DNA from: Prosthecobacter debontii
GTDB lineage: Bacteria; Verrucomicrobiota; Verrucomicrobiia; Verrucomicrobiales; Akkermansiaceae
Length of the DNA stretch: 7,250 nt
Assembly (NCBI GenBank): GCA_945885485.1
Contig: CAMCYT010000126.1
Location: forward strand, 1-7,250
Direction: 5' to 3'
Shown here in pieces: positions 1 to 4,878 of the stretch (the first letter of the stretch is position 1; each line of letters starts with the position of its first letter). A program made the position numbers and the translations under genes. The notes under the pieces were generated by a model. The model ran no database searches. It was not told where the DNA came from and saw only the letters and a list, made by a program, of their open reading frames with translations.

Positions 1-392
1 GGGTGGCCACTGAAAGGAATGCCCATCATGTCCCAGACTTCGCGTTCATGCCAATCGGATGCGGCCCAGAGATGGATAGCGGTGGGCACGGCTTCGTCTT
101 CGGAAACTTTGGCTTTCAGGCGCAAGTGTAGGGAGTTGTCGAGCGTGGCGAGTTCGTAAACCACCTCGAAGCGTGGGTCTTCGCCGAAATGATCGAGCGA
201 GGAAATATCGAGAAGCATTTCATAGCCGAGCTTTTCTTTGCAAAGCGCGAGCGCTTTCGGTAGAGCTTCGAGCGTGAGGTTTAAAGTGAGTTCGCCACGG
301 AATTCGACTTCGGAGAGAATCCCTTTTCCGAGCGCATCGCGCAGGGCGGGAAGGTCTTTGGCGGCAGCAGGTGAATCGGTGATGGCTGACAT
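1..392 (-). CDS. nuoC: NADH-quinone oxidoreductase subunit C (30 kDa subunit), C-terminus off the left edge
   Basis: NuoC is a subunit of the peripheral arm of respiratory complex I, on the cytoplasmic side of the membrane, where it helps hold the iron-sulfur subunits between NADH oxidation and the quinone site. The visible part is 130 complete codons from ATG (complement of 390-392). It shows the family pattern: LLDISSLDHFG at residues 60-70, RFEVVYELATL at 74-84, then the diagnostic WHEREVWDMMGIPFSGH at 114-130, which matches the 30-kDa subunit signature (EREvyDlfGi.F.gHP). The rest of the family, normally ending in a short region after the HPdLrRil motif, lies outside the window. The gene starts 35 bases downstream of the nuoB stop on the same strand and is surely co-transcribed with it. 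The start is chosen by spacing and homology; no purine-rich ribosome binding site precedes it. A NuoCD fusion cannot be excluded because the end is not visible. Confidence 0.96.
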   Translation of the reverse strand, partial: MSAITDSPAAAKDLPALRDALGKGILSEVEFRGELTLNLTLEALPKALALCKEKLGYEMLLDISSLDHFGEDPRFEVVYELATLDNSLHLRLKAKVSEDEAVPTAIHLWAASDWHEREVWDMMGIPFSGH

Positions 393-427
393 AAGAGGAA
401 GATTCGGTTTTTAGAAAAATATAGGAA

Positions 428-964
428 TCAGATGTTTTCTTCGAAGAAGATTTTCTTTTGATCCTGAGTGGAATGCTCCGCTTCAATTTTTTCTTGGAGT
501 TTCATCAAACCTTCGATGAGCGCTTCAGGACGCGGAGGGCAACCGGAAATGTAAACGTCTACTGGGATGAGTTGGTCAATGCCTTGCAGCACGGCGTAGG
601 AGCGATACATCCCGCCGGATGACGCGCAGGCGCCCATGGCGATGCACCATTTTGGCTCGGGCATTTGATCCCAGACACGTTTCACGGCGAGCGCCATTTT
701 GTAAGTGACGGTTCCAGCGACGATCATGACGTCGGCTTGGCGAGGAGAGAAACGCATGACTTCCATGCCGAAGCGGGAGATGTCGAAACGGGAAGAAGCG
801 GTTGCCATGAGCTCGATCGCGCAGCAGGCAAGACCCATCGGCATCGGCCAGAGAGAGTTCTTTCTCATCCAGTTGATCGCGGCATCGACACGGGTGAAAA
901 TGATGTTGCCTTCGATCTTAGAATCATAGGCGGCGTAAGTTGGGACAGTGGCGGTGCTTTCCAT
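428..964 (-). CDS. nuoB: NADH-quinone oxidoreductase subunit B (PSST, cluster N2 subunit)
   Basis: NuoB carries the terminal [4Fe-4S] cluster N2 of complex I and passes electrons to the quinone. The protein has 178 residues, usual for the family. The four N2 ligands are visible: tandem Cys47-Cys48 in GLACCAIELM, Cys113 in MGACASSGGMY and Cys142 in ISGCPPRPEALI. Conserved stretches SRFDISRFGMEVMRFSPRQAD (with key residues R59, D61, R64) and DVMIVAGTVT are intact. The frame stays open upstream to 1171, but that extension reads through an intergenic repeat and a palindrome, so I place the start at ATG 964-962 (MESTATVPTY). No Shine-Dalgarno sequence is seen there. nuoC follows after 35 bases. 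No nuoA lies upstream, which makes this the first gene of its transcription unit. A TGTGA-N6-TCACA palindrome 55 bases upstream of the start codon is the likely control site. Confidence 0.97.
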   Translation of the reverse strand: MESTATVPTYAAYDSKIEGNIIFTRVDAAINWMRKNSLWPMPMGLACCAIELMATASSRFDISRFGMEVMRFSPRQADVMIVAGTVTYKMALAVKRVWDQMPEPKWCIAMGACASSGGMYRSYAVLQGIDQLIPVDVYISGCPPRPEALIEGLMKLQEKIEAEHSTQDQKKIFFEENI

Positions 965-1018
965 GGTGCGGCGTGGCTTCGCTGGAAAGATGGTGGCTTG
1001 TGGCGGATGTCTCAAGTG

Positions 1019-1040
1019 GATTGTGAAATTTTTCACAATC
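1019..1040. promoter_or_regulatory. Perfect 10-bp inverted repeat upstream of nuoB, CRP/FNR-family-like operator
   Basis: GATTGTGAAA (1019-1028), two bases, then TTTCACAATC (1031-1040) form a perfect palindrome. Inside it sits TGTGA (1022-1026), six bases, TCACA (1033-1037), the classic half-site spacing of CRP/FNR-superfamily regulators. Its centre is about 65 bases from the nuoB start codon, a sensible position for control of the nuo operon. The regulator is not encoded in the window, so binding is inferred. It could instead act as a hairpin, but no T-run follows on either strand that would make it a terminator. I see no convincing -35/-10 pair beside it. Confidence 0.6.
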
Positions 1041-1084
1041 TGGGGGGAGGGAATCTGGGGATTGCCTATTGAAAATGAAGGAAA

Positions 1085-1246
1085 GAACCACAGATGAACG
1101 CGGATGGACACGGATGGACACGGATGGGGTAGATAAATAACCAAGTCTTTTGTGAAACTATGCCTTGTCATAATGGATGATTAAGGTCGCCTTAAGCCTT
1201 ATTTTCTGAATATTAATCTGTGTTAATCTGTGTTCATCCTTGGTTC
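1085..1246. repeat. Inverted pair of ~31-bp 'accacagatgaac' intergenic repeats (element 1)
   Basis: The left arm (1085-1127) begins GAACCACAGATGAACGCGGA and contains a tandem duplication of GGACACGGAT (1106-1115, 1116-1125). The right arm (1215-1246), read on the minus strand, begins GAACCAAGGATGAACACAGA. By hand alignment the arms agree at about 24 of 31 positions, and five of the seven differences are G/A transitions. The ~90-base core between them contains a small hairpin, TTAAGG-tcg-CCTTAA (1181-1195). A similar element lies at 6121-6347, so this is a dispersed genomic family. It sits between the divergently transcribed nuo operon and the Cys-rich gene. Spurious reading frames run through both arms. 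Function is unknown; a folded RNA or a non-autonomous mobile element is possible. Confidence 0.8.
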
Positions 1247-1272
1247 CTATTCTCTTGTTTCTAGTATGCGGT

Positions 1273-1288
1273 AGGGGGAAAACCCCCT
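1273..1288 (+). other. Short GC-rich hairpin in the leader of the Cys-rich gene
   Basis: AGGGGG-AAAA-CCCCCT is a perfect 6-bp stem closed by an A tetraloop, 35 bases before the preferred ATG at 1324. No T-run follows on either strand, so it is not a standard intrinsic terminator. If transcribed it could stabilise the leader or affect translation; that is inference. Confidence 0.4.
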
Positions 1289-1323
1289 TGACTGGGAGAA
1301 GAGTCAGCTCATCTTGGTATTGG

Positions 1324-1695
1324 ATGAAGGAAATGTTTCAGCGCTGCTTTGCTTTGGTCTTTGCGATTTGCGTCGTGAGCCCTGCGTGCTGCTGTGCTTT
1401 TTCCCATGAAACAGTTAAGGCAGAGGTTTCCTCGTGCTGCGGTGGCGGTCGCGGTGAGCAAAACCCTGATCAGAAGCACGATTGTGGCTGTGTGAAAATG
1501 ACGGCGGCTACGGAGTGGAAGGCGAAAGAGGCGATTTCCTGTAACATCTTGGAGCTTCCTGCGTTTGCTACCTATGAAATGATTTCTCTGAATACATTTC
1601 CTGAAGTTGACGAAGTGGATCGCGCCCAAGACTCGTGGATTGATACCAGCCCGCCTGCCCGAAGACGAGCGTGGCTTCAGTGTTTTTTGATTTGA
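1324..1695 (+). CDS. Small secreted cysteine-rich protein, putative metal-binding
   Basis: The product of 123 residues is not assigned to a named family. It opens with a basic N-terminus and a hydrophobic stretch (residues 8-25, FALVFAICVVSPACCCAF), read as a signal peptide or lipoprotein-like leader. Eleven cysteines follow the pattern Cys8, 16, 22-24, 38-39 (SSCCGGG), 54 and 56 (HDCGCVKM), 73, 120. The CC-GGG-rich segment followed by a CxC with neighbouring His suggests soft-metal binding in the periplasm, an inference supported by the metal-binding lipoproteins at 2126-2682. The open frame reaches back to a TTG at 1240 inside the repeat, but that start is unlikely; ATG 1324 gives a proper leader. 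An in-frame ATG at 1333 is an alternative. A terminator-like hairpin follows at 1707-1728, so the gene may be its own transcription unit. Confidence 0.7.
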   Translation: MKEMFQRCFALVFAICVVSPACCCAFSHETVKAEVSSCCGGGRGEQNPDQKHDCGCVKMTAATEWKAKEAISCNILELPAFATYEMISLNTFPEVDEVDRAQDSWIDTSPPARRRAWLQCFLI

Positions 1696-1706
1696 GGAAA
1701 CAGGGC

Positions 1707-1728
1707 GGTCGCCATTTGCGACCCTTTT
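1707..1728 (+). terminator. Probable intrinsic terminator after the Cys-rich gene
   Basis: GGTCGC (1707-1712), loop CATTT, GCGACC (1718-1723), then C and four T (1725-1728). The 6-bp GC-rich stem followed by a short T-run sits 11 bases after the stop codon at 1693-1695. The T-run is short, so termination may be partial. Confidence 0.55.
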
Positions 1729-1806
1729 CCGAGCCGTTGCTTGATACAATCTTATCTCGGTTTTTTAGCCACAAATCCGTATTCTTCACATTACCCCTTT
1801 CCCCTT

Positions 1807-2105
1807 ATGAAAACGTTTCTACTTATTTTTCTCCTAGTCGCGCCTTCGCGGGGGTGGGCTATCGCCTGCCCTATCTGATCCAAAGCTCCTTGCAGGTGGA
1901 TTCCGAGGGCGATCTGCGCGCCGCGCTCGGCAAGAGTATGCAGCTTACCAACAAGGTTTCTGGTTTCTCGGAAGTTGAGTTCGACACAGGCACGAAATGG
2001 GATTGGCGCGTGGGTCTGGAAGCAACGTTAACTAAACAATTTTCCCTCATTACCGAGTATCACTCGGACTACGGCTTTGGCGGAGGCATCGGCTTCCGCT
2101 TCTAA
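1807..2105 (+). pseudogene. Broken gene: signal peptide out of frame with the C-terminal end of an outer-membrane beta-barrel protein
   Basis: An ATG at 1807 encodes a good leader, MKTFLLIFLLVAPSRGWA, then IACPI and a stop at 1876-1878. In the frame shifted by one base, roughly 1848-2105 reads as an alternating polar/hydrophobic barrel end: GYRLPYLIQSSLQVDS, LTNKVSGFSEVEFDTGTKWDW, SLITEYHSDYGFGGGIGFRF, ending on a terminal Phe as outer-membrane proteins do. This second frame has no credible start of its own; its open frame begins at a GTG (1671) overlapping the previous gene. About 85 barrel residues is too short for a full porin. Two explanations fit. One is a frameshift plus N-terminal loss. 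The other is a deletion joining the start of a small 'ACPIC...' membrane-protein gene to the middle of a barrel gene. It lies 20 bases before the YHS-like lipoproteins, in what looks like a reduced metal-resistance cluster. Confidence 0.6.
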
Positions 2106-2125
2106 CAAAAAGAACAAAAAAACAT

Positions 2126-2365
2126 ATGAAAAAGATACTGACCTTATTATCCGCTGTCGTTCTCGCATCGTGCGCCGCACCAAGCAACAACGCGAAAGTC
2201 AAACCCTACACCGTAGACACCTGTATCGTTACCGATAATAAACTCGGCTCGATGGGGAGTCCCATCACCAAAGTTTACGGCAATCAAGAAGTGAAATTTT
2301 GCTGCAAACCTTGCATTGCAAAGTTTGAAAAAGAACCGCAACGTTACTTGAAGAAAATCCAATGA
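2126..2365 (+). CDS. YHS/TRASH-like metal-binding lipoprotein 1
   Basis: A 79-residue lipoprotein. Residues 1-16 (MKKILTLLSAVVLASC) form a type II signal peptide with lipobox L-A-S-C16, so the mature protein is anchored by lipid. The mature part, residues 28-78, is one small cysteine domain: YTVDTCIVTD with Cys33, the G-S-M-G turn at 41-44, VYGNQEVKF, then CCKPC at 59-63, and F67, P71 and Y74. This spacing (one Cys, then CCxxC, then F...P..Y) is that of YHS/TRASH-type heavy-metal-binding domains often found near copper or silver efflux genes. The likely role is periplasmic or membrane-surface binding of a soft metal; the metal is not determined by the sequence. The upstream spacer is A-rich with no Shine-Dalgarno. 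Its TGA overlaps the next start codon by four bases, which implies translational coupling. Confidence 0.82.
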   Translation: MKKILTLLSAVVLASCAAPSNNAKVKPYTVDTCIVTDNKLGSMGSPITKVYGNQEVKFCCKPCIAKFEKEPQRYLKKIQ

Positions 2366-2682
2366 GAAAATCAGTCATTTATCTAACTGCTGCGCTCCTC
2401 GCTAGCTGTTGCCCGGTGCAGAAAACCGTAGAGGTGGATCCCGTTGGGAAAAACTCCAGCGTCGTTGAATCGCAGCCAGAATCTGCAAAACCTGCAAAGC
2501 CACGTCCGTATACGCTGACCACATGTTTGGTGAGTGACGAGGATTTGGATTCAATGGACGAGCGGGTTTCTACGGTCTACGAGGGACAAGTGTTTGAGTT
2601 TTGCTGCAAGCCTTGTTTGACGAAATTCCGAAAGAATCCTACGAAATACCAAGCCAAGCTCGCAGCAGGAAAATCTTCCTGA
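2362..2682 (+). CDS. YHS/TRASH-like metal-binding lipoprotein 2
   Basis: A 106-residue paralogue of the preceding gene. The lipobox is LLASC at residues 12-16, with an extra Cys17 next to the lipidated Cys16. A linker of about 32 residues rich in Pro, Lys, Glu and Ser (18-49) follows, which the first copy largely lacks. The metal domain runs from residue 50: YTLTTCLVSD with Cys55, S-M at 64-65, VYEGQVFEF, CCKPCLTKF with Cys81, Cys82 and Cys85, then P93 and Y96. The key cysteines match copy 1 one for one; the Gly after Met in the S-M-G turn is replaced by Asp. The ATG overlaps the previous stop (ATGA at 2362-2365), so the pair is one operon and probably arose by tandem duplication. A strong hairpin terminator follows 11 bases after the stop. 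The longer linker may place the domain further from the membrane. Confidence 0.83.
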   Translation: MRKSVIYLTAALLASCCPVQKTVEVDPVGKNSSVVESQPESAKPAKPRPYTLTTCLVSDEDLDSMDERVSTVYEGQVFEFCCKPCLTKFRKNPTKYQAKLAAGKSS

Positions 2683-2693
2683 GTTGGGCATTT

Positions 2694-2729
2694 ACCGCCG
2701 TAGCCGATTTGCTGCGGCGGTGTGCTTTT
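2694..2729 (+). terminator. Intrinsic terminator of the lipoprotein operon
   Basis: ACCGCCGTAGC (2694-2704), six-base loop CGATTT, GCTGCGGCGGT (2711-2721): an 11-bp stem with one G-T pair, followed by GTGC and four T. It starts 11 bases after the stop of the second lipoprotein gene and separates that operon from the GNAT-nitrilase gene. Confidence 0.8.
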
Positions 2730-2788
2730 CTGTGATGAAGTGAGACTTGGTGTTGCCTGATAAGGCGTAATCACCGAAGCTCCCGCAC

Positions 2789-4339
2789 ATGGAACCAAGA
2801 GAATTTGAGATCAAGGGCGAAAAATACATAGCGCGGACACCGCGAGAGGAAGACTTCGCGGCGATGATCGAACTCCATAAAAGTTGTTTTCCGGCGACCT
2901 TGGAAGAGGACGGCGTATGGCGGGAAGATCAGTTAGAAAGTCATTTACAGATGTTCGAGGACGGACAGGTGTTGGTCACGAAAGGGGAGAAAATCGTCGG
3001 GGTCTCGTCAAGCTTGGTGGTGAGTTTGGGCAGAGATCCGCTGCGTCACCATTCCTACTATGGGATCACGGATGATGGTTATTTTTTCAATCACGATCCC
3101 GAGGGAGATACCTTGTATGGCGCGGAAATTTATGTCGATCCTGCGGAGCGCGGGCAAGGCATAGGAGCTTTGCTTTATGAGCTGCGGCGCGAGCTTTGTA
3201 GGCGTTTGAACTTACGTCGTATTCTTGCAGGTGGACGTTTGTGGAACTACGAAAACTACAAAGCAAAATACACGCCTGAGGAATACGTGCACGCGGTGCA
3301 AGATGGTTTGGTTAGAGATCCGGTGCTGGGATTTCAGTTGAAAGAAGGGTTTGTGGTGCGCGATGTGATGTCGAATTACATCCGCGATCCGCGTAGCATG
3401 AACTACGCGACTTTGATCGAGTGGTTGAATACCGAATATCAACAGACCGAGGGAGAGGATCGAAAAGTTCGCGTTGCTTGCGTGCAGTATCAGATGCGGA
3501 AAATTGCAGACTTCGATGAGTTTGCGGCGCAGGTTAGGTATTTCGTGGAGACGGCGGGGGAGGATTATGGCGTAGATTATGTATTGTTTCCTGAGTTCTT
3601 CTCGGTGCAGTTGCTTTCCGCGATGGAACCGTATTCGTCTCGCGACGGGATACGAAAACTCGCCGAGCTCACGCCGAAATTCCGTGAACTCATGTCAACT
3701 CTCGCACGCGAGCAAGGGTTGCATCTCATCGCAGGTTCGCATCCAGTTCTGCAGGAGGACGGAAGCTTGCAAAACGAATCCATGTTGTTCCGTCCGGACG
3801 GCACGTTCGTTTCCCAACCCAAACTTCACATCACTCCATCTGAGACGACGTGGTGGGGAATCACTGGCGGTAACCAATTACACGTCATCCAGACACCGAA
3901 AGCGAAGATAGGTATTTTGATTTGCTATGATGTCGAGTTTCCCGAAGCGGCGCGTTATCTCGCGGAGCAAGGAGTCGAAATTCTTTTCGTGCCTTATTGC
4001 ACCGACAACCGTCAGGGATATTTGCGCGTCACCAAATGCGCAGCGGCGCGAGCGATTGAGAACCAGATCTATGTTGTCACCACCGGCGTGGTCGGAAACC
4101 TTCCCGATGTTCCGGCGATGGATATTCATTACGGCCGCGCGGCGGTGTTCACGCCTTCGGACTTCGAATTCGCGCGCGATGGCATTCAAGCAGAAGCCGA
4201 TCCCAACGTTGAAACCATGTTAGTGACGGATTTGGATATCCGAGATCTATATCGCTCTCGCGAGGCCGGTTCAGTGACGCCGCTGATGGACCGACGCAGG
4301 GACTTGTTTGAGTTGAAGGTGAATTTGGATAAGGAATAA
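2789..4339 (+). CDS. Fusion of a GNAT N-acetyltransferase and a carbon-nitrogen hydrolase (nitrilase superfamily)
   Basis: A 516-residue two-domain cytoplasmic enzyme with no signal peptide. Residues ~8-215 form a GNAT acetyltransferase: the acetyl-CoA loop RGQGIG is at 121-126, after GAEIYVDPAE, and is followed by ELRRELCRRLNLRRILAGGR. Residues ~226-510 form a nitrilase-type amidase with the full catalytic set: Glu269 in LFPEFFS, Lys345 in PKLHITPSE, Glu352 in the same segment, and the nucleophile Cys379 in LICYDVEFPE. HYGRAAVFTPSD (447-458) is a later core strand. This fusion is a recurring architecture in bacteria, usually annotated as a bifunctional GNAT/carbon-nitrogen hydrolase. Hydrolysis of a small amide by the second domain and acetyl transfer by the first are expected, but the substrate is unknown. 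The start at ATG 2789 fits the domain edge; no Shine-Dalgarno is seen. The gene is downstream of a terminator and appears to be monocistronic. Confidence 0.93.
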   Translation: MEPREFEIKGEKYIARTPREEDFAAMIELHKSCFPATLEEDGVWREDQLESHLQMFEDGQVLVTKGEKIVGVSSSLVVSLGRDPLRHHSYYGITDDGYFFNHDPEGDTLYGAEIYVDPAERGQGIGALLYELRRELCRRLNLRRILAGGRLWNYENYKAKYTPEEYVHAVQDGLVRDPVLGFQLKEGFVVRDVMSNYIRDPRSMNYATLIEWLNTEYQQTEGEDRKVRVACVQYQMRKIADFDEFAAQVRYFVETAGEDYGVDYVLFPEFFSVQLLSAMEPYSSRDGIRKLAELTPKFRELMSTLAREQGLHLIAGSHPVLQEDGSLQNESMLFRPDGTFVSQPKLHITPSETTWWGITGGNQLHVIQTPKAKIGILICYDVEFPEAARYLAEQGVEILFVPYCTDNRQGYLRVTKCAAARAIENQIYVVTTGVVGNLPDVPAMDIHYGRAAVFTPSDFEFARDGIQAEADPNVETMLVTDLDIRDLYRSREAGSVTPLMDRRRDLFELKVNLDKE

Positions 4340-4598
4340 GAGTTTTTAGATGTGGATTGTTAGAAATAAACTGCCATTCGGGACAGACAAACTGGAAGAT
4401 ATCGGACTGCAACTGGACAGCGAAGGTCAGTATGGATCGCGCAGGATGCGCGGTTAATTGATGAGCTTAGGGTTCAGCTTGCACTTGGAAAAATGAACGC
4501 CAACCCCCTTTACCCTCTTCTCAGACCAGTATATTCTCCGCCCTAGGTGAAAAAGCAAATTTCTAGCAATCAATAAGACTGAAACCCTGATGAGCCCA
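4340..4598. other. Intergenic stretch with no confident gene
   Basis: About 260 bases with no recognisable RNA, promoter or terminator. The only open frame worth mentioning is 4350-4457 on the plus strand (35 residues, MWIVRNKLPFGTDKLEDIGL at its start), which follows a TAG directly, has no ribosome binding site and resembles nothing I recognise. It could be debris from an older gene. A short GCGC-AGGAT-GCGC hairpin (4439-4451) falls near its end. Confidence 0.4.
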
Positions 4599-4676
4599 CT
4601 ATCGCTGGTGCAGCATTCGGAACTGCTTCGGCGTTAGGCTGATGCGTTTACGGAAGTGTTGGGCGAAGGTGCTGGT
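4599..4676 (-). pseudogene. C-terminal remnant of an AraC/XylS-family regulator
   Basis: Read on the minus strand, this codes for TSTFAQHFRKRISLTPKQFR followed by MLHQR and a stop (complement of 4599-4601). That is the hallmark end of the AraC/XylS DNA-binding domain: the second helix-turn-helix recognition helix (S-x-F-x-x-x-F-R/K) and the TP-x-x-[FY]-R motif. Only about 25 codons survive. Upstream on that strand the similarity stops near 4677, exactly where the transposase remnant on the other strand begins, so the rest of the regulator was lost or moved by a rearrangement. The family assignment rests on a short motif read by eye. Confidence 0.6.
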
Positions 4677-4845
4677 CGCGGCTTTGTTGAGAAAAAGAAC
4701 GGCGGTGACAAACGACTGGATTGCGGAACGGTTGAGCATGGGGCACCATGGGTCAGTGAGTCGCCTTGTGGTTGCCGCAAGCAAGGATGCCAAGCTTGAG
4801 TCCGAGTTGAAAAAACTAATGAAATTGTTGAAATGTGTTACCTGA
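4642..4845 (+). pseudogene. C-terminal remnant of a REP-associated (IS200-like, RAYT) transposase
   Basis: The frame ends in AALLRKRTAVTNDWIAERL, SMGHHGSVSRL and then ELKKLMKLLKCVT with the stop at 4843-4845. The WIAERLxMGxxxxVSRL pattern is the C-terminal helical region that follows the HUH/Y1 transposase domain in many REP-associated tyrosine transposases. Neither the catalytic HUH motif nor the tyrosine region is present upstream, so the piece cannot be active. True similarity seems to begin near 4678; the codons from 4642 to there overlap the AraC remnant on the other strand and are probably not part of the transposase. The stop codon lies inside the first copy of the 19-bp repeat that follows, suggesting that repeat belongs to the transposase end. 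Confidence 0.65.
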
Positions 4846-4875
4846 CCCTATTTCTCGTTACCTGACCCTATTTCT
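4837..4875 (+). repeat. Two tandem copies of a 19-bp repeat
   Basis: GTTACCTGACCCTATTTCT occurs at 4837-4855 and again, identically, at 4857-4875, separated by one C (20-bp period). The first copy contains the stop codon of the transposase remnant, and the second ends three bases before the start codon of the hydrolase gene. Only two copies exist in the window, so this is not a CRISPR. Association with the transposase end is inferred from position. Confidence 0.85.
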
Positions 4876-4878
4876 ACT

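Noticed and set aside
665..1072. Long plus-strand frames opposite nuoB
   Set aside because: They are antisense to a strongly conserved gene, start in its coding sequence and show no family features.
965..1171. A 69-residue N-terminal extension of NuoB
   Set aside because: It translates the palindrome and the intergenic repeat (the typical SIRVHLWFF-like reading), and NuoB proteins normally begin near the ATG at 964.
1240..1323. Earlier TTG start for the Cys-rich gene
   Set aside because: It lies in the right arm of the repeat and would put 28 unlikely residues before the signal peptide.
1745..1750. TACAAT as a -10 promoter box for the broken barrel gene
   Set aside because: No matching -35 lies at a usable distance, and promoter consensus in this lineage is uncertain.
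1671..1806. GTG-started upstream part of the barrel frame
   Set aside because: It overlaps the end of the Cys-rich gene and its terminator hairpin, and has no protein-like features before about 1848.
2754..2768. TGCCTGATAAGGCGTA as a REP-like element before the GNAT-nitrilase gene
   Set aside because: It is a single 4-bp hairpin; its likeness to enterobacterial REP sequence is short enough to be chance and no other copy is visible.
4149..4412. Minus-strand 87-residue frame over the end of the fusion gene
   Set aside because: It is a shadow of the nitrilase coding sequence and low-complexity in composition, with no motif.
4837..4875. CRISPR array
   Set aside because: There are only two 19-bp copies separated by a single base, so there is no spacer.
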